From Bradysia coprophila (lineage: Eukaryota; Arthropoda; Insecta; Diptera; Sciaridae), in NCBI RefSeq assembly GCF_014529535.1, contig NW_023503608.1, positions 9,908,501 to 9,972,500 of the forward strand: a stretch of 64,000 nt of DNA, in the 5' to 3' direction. The first letter of the stretch is position 1, and the number at the start of each line of letters is the position of its first letter. The notes under the pieces are model-generated. The model was not told the origin of the DNA. It saw only the letters and a program-made list of their open reading frames with translations, and did not search any database. Position numbers and translations under genes: made by a program. Positions 10,537-21,725 of this stretch are shown in pieces.

Positions 10537-12593
10537 AGTATCGCAGGTATTAGGTATTATACTCAATATGTTTACTGTTTGTATGTACCTATCGACTTTC
10601 AATATATTATCACTGCTGTTGTTGAGAGACGATTTTTGAATAACAATTTTTTTTTATGTTAAAGCTCGCACAATATTTTATTTGCGATGCTGATAATGTT
10701 AACGAACAAGTTTATTTACTGGACAGACACGGATACGACATATAAACGACCATCGTAAAGTTCATCGCGTCGACAACTGAGTATGGATGTTCAATTCAAT
10801 TTTTAAGTTGAACAAGTGTGTTGCTAATATTATCGTTGGATTATAGTTTGTTAATATGCCACAATATACCGTGTATACTCGAGTCTCGATTCACTTCACA
10901 AAGACATTTCTAAAAATTATTTATATTTTTATTCGAATGAGAAGCTGGAAAATGTGTATAATGTATCGGTAACAGGGTGTAGCCGACTGTATTAAGCGAT
11001 TTTTGACGTCTTGGTTGAAAACTCGTATATCAAACGGATGGGAGATTAGGGTACCGGCTAAAGGCACAGCTAAATTAAGGAATTGAGGAAACCGTTTGGT
11101 TATTTTCATTTTTCATTCTACTAGACGTTGTCATATATTACACAATAATCAAGCCCTACTAAATGGATCATCCGTTCGTAGTATGACGAATAAAGTTGAA
11201 AGCTTCGGAAATCCAAAAAAAGCTTTTTAGAAAAGAACCTTTTTAATTCGAGAAAACAACATCTCGACTCTTTGTTCCGGAATGCTCGATGTATAAAGCA
11301 AGTGCAGAGAGCGCCGTTGTCATTGTATTTCCATTTTTTCATCTGTTAGGCAAACCAACACAAGAATACAATTGTTGTGTCGGTATACGAAATTTTGCTT
11401 TACAGATGAAAACTTCCTTCCTCAATGCACTTTCTCTGTAAGGCAGTAGAAATAACGGGAAATTTTTCTCTACCATAAGGCAAATATAATCACCTAATTG
11501 GCTAAGACTCTCTACTGTAAGGAAAGTGACGTTGTTTGATTGGATTATTCACTTTTGATCTCTGCACTTGCCTTATTGGATCTACGTATCATGTTTCATG
11601 GTTAAAATTCACTTTTACCAAGCATTTAGTTGTAAGCTATTGCCAGTGCACCCTATGATTATTCGAGTATGACTGGAATAGAAAAATTTCGAATTTTTAA
11701 AATCCAAACAAGATGCGAGAGCGAGTTTTTATTTTGTGGCAAAAGGTGATAATTGGCGACAAATTTAACTTGTTTTTCAAACTTTTTTTTAAATATTTTT
11801 TAGCTAGTATGGAAGCAGGGTCATCTCGATGTGATGAAATGTTTAATCAACTTTGAAACGATAAATTACCATTTTAATGCATCGAGCTTTTAATAGTTTT
11901 GGATTGGTGGAAATGTTGTGTGAACCGTTTCTGATTTCACAGCACGCTTACGTCTGAGCTGTGCCGTTCGAGGTGTTCATGAAATATGTGATTTATTCTT
12001 GTTTCTTCGGTTGCCGGTATAACTATAATTAATTAACCGGAAAAACCCCAACCAATCCAGGTATTTACGTTTGTATAACGCATGCTGATTTGTGCGTGAC
12101 GTTGCTATTTATTTTTGTATAGAGTAAGTGTTACAAAATAAAGGATCAGTTTTTGTAAACCATAACAAGTATCATAGAGTATGGAGTCGATTAAAAATTC
12201 ATTGAAATATTCACAGCATGGAGCAAGCTTCCAATAAAGACTTGAAAAGAGATTACTTCTATGTACAAACGTAGCTACATCGTTATTTCAAGCTGTTGTT
12301 AAAGAAATTTCACGTTAATCTCCTTGTAGAGGTCAATTATGTTACTTAATGGTTTAAATTGTTCATTACCATCTACAGTAATGATTCTCTTGTCTTTCGT
12401 AGTCTTTTCGATAACAAAACCTGTATACTATTATAAAATCCAATGCACCTGAAGCGACACTATCTAAGTGCAACAATTTTCAACCATGAACAAGCTTTGT
12501 CTTCAGTCAGTTTAGAGGATAGCTACGTGACTGGTTCATTGTCACAAAAATAGTCGAAGTTCCGTGTACTGAATTACAATTAACTCATTCAAA

Positions 12594-12897
12594 ATGCAAA
12601 ATCCACATCACACAATGCCATCCGCACCAATCACGGCGGATAATTATTTAATGCGGCCAATAAATCAACGATTGCCAAACACCAACAACAGCAATTCGGC
12701 ATCGTTGCCAAGTCAAACTGGCACTAGCCTTAATGATCCGGCATTTCGGCCAGCTAGTGTCATTAATTTATCGCATTCCAATGATGTTTGTATCGGTCCA
12801 ATGACCCAGTATCAGGGAGCTGTTACTATTTACCAGTATATGGATGCCACAGTAGAAGCTTCAATCGGTCGTATGCCTAATGGTACTATTGGTCCGG
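12594..12897 (+). CDS. Exon alpha: cytoplasmic RHIM-like segment
   Basis: One hundred and one codons plus one base, ending CCG G|GTGAGT. The RHIM-like motif is at residues 55-82: ASVINLSHSNDVCIGPM then TQYQGAVTIYQYM. It aligns with the PGRP-LC-like motif through S-x-D-I/V, the glycine, T-x-YQG-P/A-VTI-x-Q-F/Y. The N-terminus is Pro, Asn and Ser rich and looks disordered. Without splicing the frame would stop at 12905, giving a soluble RHIM protein of 103 residues. Confidence 0.8.
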
Positions 12898-15800
12898 GTG
12901 AGTAATTTTTTTTTCTTCAAAAGTAACACTTTTCGATTTAGCAACGGGTATAAATTACATCTACGTAATATAGCGTCAACACCTTATTTAACTTAATATT
13001 TATCGGAAGAGTGTGAAATTGTTTGTATTACTTTGGATAAATCTAATGATTTCTTATTATTAATGTGCAAAAAACAGCAGAATCTTATAGAGTATGATGT
13101 GTTTGTACCAAATACAAATTTTTGTGTAGTGCCTCGACGCTGTACCTCGGTGGCTTGCCTCGACGCTGTACCTCGGTGGCTTGCCTCGACACTGAACCTC
13201 GGTGGTTATATCATTTGTTATCGATACAGACTTCAGGAATAAACGACAAGCTCTGACTGGTGCCATATTCTTTAGCAATCTCTTGAAAATAGTTAGATCA
13301 AATGAAGTAATAGATGCAATAGTAGCACTGATGCTTGTGGTCTGTGAAAGATTTTCGTCTTCTTTAGCAAAATAAATGAGGTGCAATATAGATTCAATGG
13401 CTATATTGCTGCTTGTAAAAGGTTGAAGTTCCCATATGGAGAATGATGCACTGCTATTGTGCTTACATTCGTAAAGATTGCAAAAAGTGATCTATATATA
13501 CAATACATTTTCTGGAGGTTATATAAATTATTATTGCTGCACTCGAAGTTATTGATTCCGTAAGATTTTCAAAAATAGAATCGAAATATTTACTTCAACT
13601 CTTGCACCAGATGTTTTACGCATACAGTGTATGCCATACAATTTATACGTAAAAATCGTAAAGCAAGAAAAGTTATGTTAGGCCATTGGTATATAGCTAT
13701 TTTTCTAACAAGTGTTTAAATGTGTAATCTGAAAATTGTCAATCTGAGGCAAACCCGAGATTGACAACACACCGTATGAGCAAAAGTACTGTCAAAGGGC
13801 GAGTTAGAAATGTCAAAGGGATTGGTGCCGTTCCTTCGGCCGACAACTTCTACTAGTCATAATCAAAATTTGCAAACAAGCACTCGTGACGTAATCTACT
13901 ACTTCATGTAACCTATTTAAATTTGTGGCACTCATAAATTATACACTTTCTGACTCCCCATTCACCAAAATTTGTAACCATGTATAGATAAAATGAATGA
14001 TGCATCTGTATCATATTTCCAGGCGGGTCATTGTCTTGACAAAAAAAAACTTTGCGTTTGAGCTTACCAGACCTCTAAGATTTTGACTTGGATTGTATGA
14101 TAAGAAATTTCTGGATAAGTTATGTAGGATGACCTATTGGTTTTTCATTTACTTTGCGTCACCAAACGACGAAAAGAATCTTTGCACGTCCACTGCCCAC
14201 TCCAATAAACATAATTTATTAAATTTCGTCAGAAATTCAAACGTCAATTACTCCAATTGGTTTAAATTCATATTGAAGAATCACTTTATTGTAAGAAATG
14301 AAGTGGGCAGGCGATTGTATATATAACCAAAATAATTTGACATTGTTATGTACATGTATAGCGTATTTTGCACAGTAGTAAAAGTCGTGATCAGTAACAG
14401 CGGATATACACAGAGCGTTTTCTTTTCCAGTTTTCGTTAGTCTGGTTATTATCTTGACGCTGTGTGATTTGCTTAGCATTATTGCATTTATATGTTTCGT
14501 TAGCGTGAACTGTTTTTTTGTGTTTATTTATTTTCGTAAAAGAGCCGATTTGTTTATGTAATGACGAGAGTGTAACGTTGATGGACACCATCCTAAGATT
14601 ATTTGCTTGAGAAAAGTGTTTGCACTGAACACAGTCAAAATACCTAATTTGCTACACCGAGATGAAATTGTTAATGAGAGAACATTCTGGCCGGACTACG
14701 AAAAGGCGCAATGAGAACGCCAACTTTTTCACAACGACTGGAAATTCGTGTAGTACTAGTCAAGGTATTCATGATTTAATTGACTTACCCAAATATTATT
14801 CCAATCAACAAAAATTTGCCAGATTAAAACAAGTTTGACTGGTGTGTGAATGTGTGATATCAGCCGCATATTAAACTATTTGAACAAACTGTTGTGTTAG
14901 ATGTGTTTTGAGGCACATTGTAAATGGAAAGAATTTGCAAATCACAATTAATTGTTTACACAAAGTTTTATAAACCGACTCGTCTCGTATACAATGTTTA
15001 TTAATCGTATGCTCGTATGCTTGCTTTCTCTTACTAAGGCATGCAATTATATGACTGTAAGTGAATATGTGTGTCTTATTAAAGTGTAAGTGTGTCTTTC
15101 TTTACAGATAAGAAAGATTAACAAAAAAAAGGAAGACAGAATTAACTTTAAGACTCTTAATATGTAGATTGATGCAATTACGGAAAACGTTTAGTTGGCT
15201 TTTCTCACTACATATTTATTTGGTTCATTGAACATAATACCATCAACGGCCACAAAGTTCCTCGACCTCACGTTGGTTATAATATTTAACAAGAGGATTA
15301 AGTACTTGACTCACGGTTAGACATGTTAGACCCTACTTCTCTCCTCTGATATTGTGTTCCAGAATATTAACGGAATGGGTTCTTTCCATCGCATTAGATT
15401 TTTCACAGCCTTTTCATTTGTCATTTTAATTTTTGTGTGAAAAACTAATCTCTACAGTCTACATATACGCACATATACGCTGTGTCGTAACTAGCTAGGG
15501 CGAAGTGAACCCTAAGATGTCTACATAACCGGTTTTTCTTTGTTTTCACCAAACAAATTTTTTATTCCAGTCCAAAGCCCGCCCTGAGCGTGCCTTGCAA
15601 ATTCTGTCTGGCTGCTGTCCTGCGTATGCGTATCAGATACAAAATTACTAAGCAAGTGATCCATATTCCGCTCAAAATAATCCCAATCCAGATCGTCAAA
15701 AAACTTTTCCATATGTTGAATGTAAGCCTTCCTAATCGAGTAGGCTTTCTTCTTTGCAGCTTCGGTTAAATTTGATGGAAAATTTAAACTATCAATTACA

Positions 15801-18800
15801 ATTTCAAATGGAGGATGAACGTCGATGATAGGCATCAATGACTGCTGCTCATTTACTGGCGAAAGTTTAGAAGTATTCGGATTGTTCACAAATATCAAAT
15901 CAAGTACATTGCCCCGGATATTTTTGATATTGTTCAATTGATACAATTTTTTATTCTGTAGCAATTGAAAAATAGGATCTAGTTTATCTGGCTGGAAAAA
16001 TGTATTGTCAGCGCTTGATTTCCATTCAATACCTGGCATATTAAAGTCTCCCACAACGATGAACGTGTCACCCTTATCACAATTTATAGCTTCGATTGCC
16101 TTAATATGCTGTGGAGCAATATCTTTTTTCAGTTCGCCAGGTATATACAGACAATAAATGTACACGAAGTGATCATTATGCAGTAATTTGAGACAGACGT
16201 ATTCCAAGAAATCAAATCCTTGAACAATCACTAAATCGCTGTAAAGTTTCGATGAAACAGCAACTAATACTCCGCCGTATCCCAGCTTGTACGTATTATC
16301 AGTCGATCGATCGCAACGATAGACGTCGAAACCTTCATCAAATATCTGCAAATTTGAAGCCTGCTCTAGCCATGTTTCGGTAAAAACAATTACATCGTAA
16401 TTTTTAGCCAAATTTCGATTGAATTGACTCTTCTTTCGATTTCCACGAATACTTTGCACGTTCTGGTAATAAATTCGAATGGAGTCTTTCCTTGCCACTT
16501 TACTGATTTGCGTTGACTGAGGATCTCTTTTCATATGTGGAATCTTTGGTATCTGTAATTTCTTGCTGTTTTTAATGGTGGATGCAGGGGTAGTCCTCGG
16601 AGTCGGTACATCTTTAGTTTCTAGCGATTTCTTTGGCGTGCCAATGTATCTATCAACAAAAGTTTCCAGCGTAATGCTACCTTTGAATGAAATTAAAAAA
16701 TAAATTTAGTTGCCTCGAAAGAGTTAGATTGACTGGGTACTCTCTCACCTTTTCCACATTTTACTTTGTTCAAGTATTTATGAAGATTTTGTTGATGACT
16801 TTCTGATAGCATATGCTTCTCGAGATCACGTTTCACGTTGCTCATAGTACATGTGCTACAGATTTGACAATAAAATCTGTAGGCGAATTCGTTATATTTG
16901 ACATCTATCCACTCTTTGTATGGACCCGGAACTCTCGCCAAAATTAGTTTTCGTTCATATTTCTCTCGTTGAGCATGGAATCTGTCGTCGGGATCACCTG
17001 TTTTCTTAAGTATTTCCGGCCAGTCTGTGGAACTCTCTCGAAGAATGAACAGATGTTTTTTAGTCTTCAGATGTTGATTCAGACAAAAATCACCATTTGT
17101 TGAAACTTTAATTTTACTTTTACATGCATTACACAACAGAAAACCCTTTGATATCGATTGCAAAATGCCTTCGGCTAAAAGACTCTGAAGTTTAGTCCGA
17201 GACTTCCTGATACTGGGATGATTTCTAAAATTGAAATTGTGTATATAGTATATCGTGCACGTTTATTTGACCCTAATGGATCAATGTAATGAGGTTTTGG
17301 TGATATATACACCAAGAATGTCCGCTTTTTTTAAATCTTTCATACTGATTACCCTCTCAGAAGACTTCCTCTGGATTGTCAATTCGTAAAATGTTTTTTC
17401 TATTGTCCTATTTTGCACGCCTTTCAAACAAATTATTTAAGTTCTTCGTTTACCTTCAATACGACAATATGACAACGCACCCGGAATAAAAAAGGACAGT
17501 AAAAATATTGAAAATTAAAAATAATTAAAAAATTTCTAGTCATTTATTGAACTCGTGTACGTGTTGTGGTAATAATGCAACATTATCCAAATTTGTACTT
17601 TAACGATATAGAAATTATGAAATGAGGTGACGTAGTATACATTCTCCAGCTCGCAAACTCAAAAAAGACGTAGTTATACCGATTTTACCAAACAGGTTAA
17701 TAATCTACGTATTATTACACAGGGGCCTACAAAGTATTATGAATGGAGTGTGCAAACCATGAAATGCATGTAAACAACTGTACGACTTGAAATTGACATT
17801 CGTCCGCTTGTTCAATTCACTCAACAAAAAAATGACAAGTTTGATAAATAAGTTCAATGGTTGAGGGGGGTGTGAACTTATAAGAGATTCAACCAATGAA
17901 ACCTTCGAATCATTTATTAAACTTTGATAAAGGATTCGCGAAACACTTACATTTCGTCCGAAGTCATAGTGGGATATATTTCCTTTTATTATAGTTGTTC
18001 TACTGCTAATCACATTCACCATTTAGCAGTGATCAAAACTAGATTTTTGAAACAATACAAATCAATATGCCAATTAATTACTTTCGATACAACACATTGC
18101 GAGGTTCGACTCGTCAACCTCAACGATGACTAAGAGTGATTACGAATCCGTTGCAAATATAAACATTCGTACGAGTTGGAAGGAAACAATAGTATAGTTT
18201 TTGTAGAAGTTGTAACCAGTCACACTCACTACTTACCATTTGCGATTTAGTTAAATTTGCTGTAAAACATTCTGCGCATGCGAGTTTAATTATTTTGGTT
18301 TTCATATGGAACGAGATTGTAAACTTATCGTATTCGCAGAATATTTTGAACAAAAAATCTTTTAGTCTTGCTCACCCAGCAGAAATGGTTTTATTGTCCA
18401 CAATTCACATTAAAAATGAATTTCCAGATTTCCGTCTAAAGTCGAGATTCAAGCGAATAAATTGTTTTAAGTTTTCATCAAATATTGATTATTGACTTTT
18501 TGTTATGCGGTATGTATAAATGGAAAAGTCTCGGTCATAGATTTTCTAGACATTTGCAATGAAAAATAATTTGATGGCTGTAGTTTCACCAATTCCTAAT
18601 AACGGCACTTTCTTCGGTGTAAAATTTTAAATCAAAATCAAATTGAATTAATTCGCAAAACTGAACCTGACTCGAAGAACAATAAAGAGTATAGGCTACG
18701 TGAAAGAACTTAGTAAATAAATAATAAAAAATTTCTGCGAGTACGAACATCATAAAGATATGGTAGTATACCTATGTAACACCTGAGCGTGTGAACATCA

Positions 18801-19637
18801 GCAATAAATTTGAGTTTATATTATATGTGCAGTAAAGGTGTCTCTCCTCTCTAGTTTTGCTTCTAAATCACTCACTGGTCTTATCACCATTATTACGCAA
18901 ATGTTGAGTCATCATTTCGTTCACAGTGTTCCGCTTCATCGTCAAGCTTGTGTATACGTTTCCTTAGTGAACATTTTATCGAGAGAAAAACATTTTGTTG
19001 TGTTGTGATGACAAAAAAACTTTAAAAGTTTTGAAATGAAATTGTTAATGAGAGACCGGTCTGGAAAGGCAACTAAAAGACGTCATGCAAATTCCAAATT
19101 TTATTCACCGAGTGCGAATGGAAATGAAGGTATTGTTCGTTTCGTTTTTGAATGATTGATTGAGCCAAAAGTTGCAGGTAAACATAAACATTAGGTTCTT
19201 ACATACATTTGTTATCGACAACAATGGCGCAATACGCGATTATCTCCTCTTGACGCAGTATTCATAGATTGTAGATTGGTACAACTAATAGATTCCATAT
19301 TTAATGTAAATTCTAACTGTTTGCTACTGTTGAAAGTTTAATTCATGTGATCGAATTTCAAATAGATCCTCTACTATAAAATACCATCATTTTTACAAGC
19401 AAAACATAATCTTTTACAGGTATTCGGTCAAACAACAACAGCAAAGACGTCGAAGATAAGTGCACAATATTCGATAAAAAACATCTACAAACATGGATAT
19501 TAGTATTCGTTTTAATGGTAATCATAGCTGGTGTTGCTGTCGCAATATTTCTATCGTTACGAACATCTTTGCGTAGTGAAAGACAACAATCGCAAGATAT
19601 ACTGATTGGAAAAGAATTTGAAGATAATACACACTAG
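12594..19637 (+). CDS. PGRP-less RHIM/transmembrane locus with three alternative first exons
   Basis: Exon alpha 12594-12897, exon beta 14662-14764 and exon gamma 19036-19129 each begin with an ATG and end in phase 1 at a GT donor. The shared last exon 19420-19637 starts after CTTTTACAG in the matching phase. The products would be 173, 106 and 103 residues. The shared exon encodes a membrane segment (WILVFVLMVIIAGVAVAIFL) and a short polar tail ending FEDNTH, with stop TAG 14 bp before AATAAA. Only alpha carries the RHIM-like motif seen in the PGRP-LC-like gene. No PGRP exon lies downstream before the next gene at 20452. Role inferred: a sensor-less partner, decoy or adaptor for RHIM signalling, comparable in principle to fly Pirk. 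beta and gamma would give short membrane proteins without the motif. Splicing is inferred from sites and phase only. Confidence 0.7.
13131..13208. repeat. Tandem repeat, three copies of 26 bp
   Basis: The unit GCCTCGACGCTGTACCTCGG followed by TGGCTT is repeated three times without spacing; the third copy has three substitutions. It lies in the intron between exons alpha and beta. Confidence 0.85.
13235..13420. repeat. Dispersed repeat member (family also at 43.9 and 47.7 kb)
   Basis: ATAAACGACAAGCTCTGACT starts a block that is resembled at 43899 (ATAAACGAAAAGCTCTGACT) and 47650. All three are followed by an AAATGAAGT(A/G)A(A/T)AGAT-like stretch. Copies are diverged and non-coding. Confidence 0.5.
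14662..14764 (+). CDS. Exon beta: alternative first exon
   Basis: ATG AAATTGTTAATGAGAGA opens MKLLMREHSGRTTKRRNENA..., 34 codons plus one base, with donor CAAG|GTATTC. It is basic and polar with no domain. It is clearly homologous to exon gamma over the first 17 residues (MKLLMR-x-x-SG-x-x-TKRR). No in-phase acceptor precedes the ATG, so it is a first exon with its own promoter. Confidence 0.65.
14765..15520. other. Intron sequence, no feature seen
   Basis: Between exon beta and the 3-prime end of the embedded minus-strand nuclease gene. AT-rich, no open frame of note. Confidence 0.5.
15521..17224 (-). CDS. Zinc-finger plus EEP-endonuclease protein, 5-prime exon not found
   Basis: Two exons, 17224-16749 and 16680-15521, join in phase 1 (AAAAG|GTGAGA to TTCAAAG|GTAGC) to about 544 residues. 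Exon A has two U1/C2H2-like fingers: CNACKSKIK...HLKTKKH and CQICSTCTMSN...HMLSESH. Exon B has an endonuclease/exonuclease/phosphatase domain of the non-LTR retrotransposon type: YYQNVQSIRGN, FTETWL, VGDFNMPGIEW, LDLIFVNN and DVHPPFEI, so the acidic, Asn and His residues are all present. No reverse transcriptase follows; the protein ends cleanly with GENKEKPVM. Exon A has no early ATG and begins after an acceptor (TTTTAG), needing an upstream exon ending in phase 2 that was not located. Spliced structure and intact motifs favour a domesticated retroelement nuclease over a dead insertion. It lies antisense inside the RHIM/membrane locus. Confidence 0.7.
17225..19035. other. Intergenic/intron, no further gene recognised
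   Basis: The missing first exon of the minus-strand nuclease gene should lie here, possibly near 17300-17400 where ATGAAAGATTTAAAAAAAGC appears on the minus strand, but no donor in the needed phase was found. The promoter of exon gamma should lie within the last few hundred bases; no TATA box is obvious. Confidence 0.4.
19036..19129 (+). CDS. Exon gamma: alternative first exon, paralogue of exon beta
   Basis: MKLLMRDRSGKATKRRHANS..., 31 codons plus one base, donor GAAG|GTATTG. The donor context is GGTATT, the same as exon beta, and so is the phase. It lies only 290 bp before the shared membrane exon, so it is the most secure of the three splice pairs. Confidence 0.75.
19420..19637 (+). CDS. 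Shared membrane exon of the RHIM locus
   Basis: After CTTTTACAG the frame reads IRSNNNSKDVEDKCTIF..., then a 22-residue hydrophobic helix, then RTSLRSERQQSQDILIGKEF and a terminal DNTH. The polar N-terminal part and the following helix mirror the second exon of the PGRP-LC-like gene, which also starts in phase 1. The tail is 25 residues, too short for a PGRP or other ectodomain. AATAAA follows at about 19651. Confidence 0.8.
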
Positions 19638-20291
19638 GTTCGACTGAATTGAATAAACTTTTTTTAAGACTATAAATGTTGCGACTTTATTTCACTTTCG
19701 TCTTGGCACAGTACCAATATGAAGATAGTGTTAAGGTGGACCCGACAATGGACAACATTGTGATGGATTGAATTATGATTTGTCAACATTTAATTTGATT
19801 TTATAATCGTCACTGAAAACGAAATTGATCTAAGTGATCTTTTTGATAGAAGTAAAATTCGAGCACACAGCAATTCTAAGAACTGGTATCTCTTAGACAG
19901 AAAATGTTGTTGTTTATGTTGAACTTGAATTAATAAAAATTTTAACGGAGTTGATTCACAGCATTAGGGTGACAAAGATTTGTCAATTGAAAAATTTGTA
20001 GGCTGGATATCATCAACACAACATTGCTCCGAAAAATCTAAAGCTTTCTTTTTGCGGACTGCAGACAAATAATTTTTGTTTTTAGACACCTCTGATGGCT
20101 GTTTTGAGAACTAGGAGTAGTGACCTATCCTACTTAGGCATATACATGTAAAACACTCGTGTGGAAAATCGATTCGACGTCGATGTCGCTTCTCTACCAC
20201 TTTGTTAATTTTACTAATGGTCACCCTACTCACCGTTCTTGTTTTCCCAGCTCTTCACAAGTAAAGAATAACATTATTGCAATAAACAACT
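19638..20291. other. Intergenic, polyadenylation region and upstream DNA
   Basis: Starts with an AATAAA signal for the RHIM locus. No PGRP-like or other exon was seen. It leads into the promoter of the first eight-cysteine peptide. Confidence 0.5.
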
Positions 20292-20345
20292 GATAAGATG
20301 TTTTCTATATAAAGCGTTTGACTGCAGTCCATTCAATCATTCGTT
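20292..20345 (+). promoter_or_regulatory. Promoter of eight-cysteine peptide 1: GATAAG, TATATAAA and conserved block
   Basis: GATAAG (20292-20297), TATATAAA (20306-20313) and a block GCAGTCCATTCAATCATTCG. The paralogue at 27.5 kb keeps GATAAG (27401-27406) and GCAGTCAATCATTCG (27433-27447) at similar spacing but has lost the TATA sequence (GCATTTACA). GATA sites are common in fat-body immune promoters of flies; no full Relish-type site was identified. Confidence 0.6.
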
Positions 20346-20451
20346 CTAAAACATTCTGAAAGTATAAGAGAAGTGTCCTCTGTAAGGAAAAGGTGATATA
20401 ACTTCTGACAGACAAAGTTTCATTTTTACAATTTCGTATCAGATTGCCGCT

Positions 20452-20682
20452 ATGAAATTCGTTTTACTGTTCACCGTTGTCGTTATCCTACTGTTTGATG
20501 GTGCATACTGCTCGAATGGTGAAGAGCCAGTGGAAAATTTATCTCCAGCACGAGTAAGAGTACGCCGTTATACAGATTGGGCGGGTTGCATGGCTATTTG
20601 TACACCTGGTTGTGCAATACCAAATTGCAATCAATGGTGTACCCGCGTCTGCTGCAAAGAGTATACTTCGCCTCAATGTTAA
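20452..20682 (+). CDS. Secreted eight-cysteine peptide 1, antimicrobial-peptide-like
   Basis: Seventy-six residues in one exon. Signal peptide MKFVLLFTVVVILLFDGAYC, an acidic propiece (SNGEEPVENLSPA), a dibasic/furin-type RVRVRR, then a 37-residue mature peptide starting YTDW. Cysteines are spaced C-x3-C-x3-C-x4-C-x3-C-x3-CC-x7-C, allowing four disulfides. This is neither the fly defensin nor the drosomycin spacing. A paralogue lies at 27565. Size, processing site and immune neighbours suggest a defence peptide, but a venom-like, salivary or signalling peptide fits as well. AATAAA follows within 35 bp of the stop. Confidence 0.75.
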   Translation: MKFVLLFTVVVILLFDGAYCSNGEEPVENLSPARVRVRRYTDWAGCMAICTPGCAIPNCNQWCTRVCCKEYTSPQC

Positions 20683-21369
20683 ATGTATGTGATGGATAAG
20701 CGGTTCAAATAAAATAAATTCTGAGTCTTTTAAGCTGATTCATTTATAAGTATTTTGCGGGACTTAGTGTCGATATTTGCAAGTATAACTTTGGTTATTT
20801 TTGGTAAATCATTTATCATCAAAATGTACGAGGAATTAAATCTTATAGCAGCAATCTAAGAAGTTGGACTTGTGAAATTTAGACAGCCACAACCTCCGTA
20901 CTCTGAAACTATTCTGTATGATTCTGTGTTTGAAGATAAAGAGTGTAAGTATTTAATCGTTAGCCATTCATAGTTAACTGTCACGATTATCAGTTAAGAA
21001 CAATACAAAACCGAGCAATTGTATGCTTGAGTTGCTTCATATCTCGTGTATCTTTTGCAAAATTAGATCTAAACGACTGGAACATTGCTATTATTATTAT
21101 ATTACCAATGTTTGAAGATAAAACAATGAAGCCTGTAGTTGCTGATGCTGTTTGGTTAATAAGATGTTAGGTCAAAACATTCACTGTTTGCTTGTTGATC
21201 TTTCTTCAGCTTGTGTCTTTAACTGAGGACGCTAGCCTGGAATTATTCAAAGATTCACTCATCCCGAAAGTGAAACTAAAACATCTATTTCCTCACAAAT
21301 GAAGAAATTCATTGATTTGTTGCAGGATATAGAAGAATGTAAGCGAAATTAACGAGTATCCACAGGGTA

Positions 21370-21515
21370 GATTTTTTTTATACCAACATCGAAAGTTGAT
21401 ACCTTCGTCCCGCATATGATGGGCGAAAGTAAAAAAATGCCTTCGGCGCGGGCAGCAACTTTCGCACCGGGCTGAATTTTTTTTACTTTCGCCCCTAGTC
21501 ATTCAATGTACTATT
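21370..21515. repeat. Short member of the ACTTTCGCCCC repeat family
   Basis: Starts like the larger elements at 28.1 and 28.8 kb (ATACCAACATCGAAAGTTGA) and ends like the 130-bp elements (ACTTTCGCCCCTAGTCATTC then AATGTACT). It therefore looks like a recombinant or ancestral hybrid of the two families described at 28-32 kb. Confidence 0.6.
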
Positions 21516-21530
21516 GAGCACGAGCGGATT

Positions 21531-21725
21531 CACGGCAATGTAAAGTAAACCAGGCAGTAGTACTTGATTTGACTTGGGACCTGAATTATCTAGTAGCCTT
21601 ATAATTTTGCGAATAAAATTATTCGATATATGTACGTGGTCATTTGAGTTCATTTTCATGTAGTGACCCTTATTTGAAGTTTCAAAAATGAGCCGCTACT
21701 GCCTGGTTTATTTTACTCTGCCGTG
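21531..21725. repeat. MITE with CACGGCAGAGTAAA-type inverted ends
   Basis: The left end CACGGCAATGTAAAGTAAAC then CAGGCAGTAG matches the reverse complement of the right end (CTACTGCCTGG...TTTTACTCTGCCGTG). A second, diverged copy lies at 33583-33775. Confidence 0.75.

Larger units (their letters stand above)
8027..12593. other. Divergent intergenic region between the two RHIM genes
   Basis: About 4.6 kb separates the heads of the PGRP-LC-like gene (minus) and the RHIM/membrane locus (plus). It holds a decayed MITE at 9744-9834 and one short plus-strand frame with a possible signal peptide at 10309. Otherwise it is AT-rich sequence with no recognisable gene. Upstream alternative exons of either gene could be hidden here. 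Confidence 0.5.
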
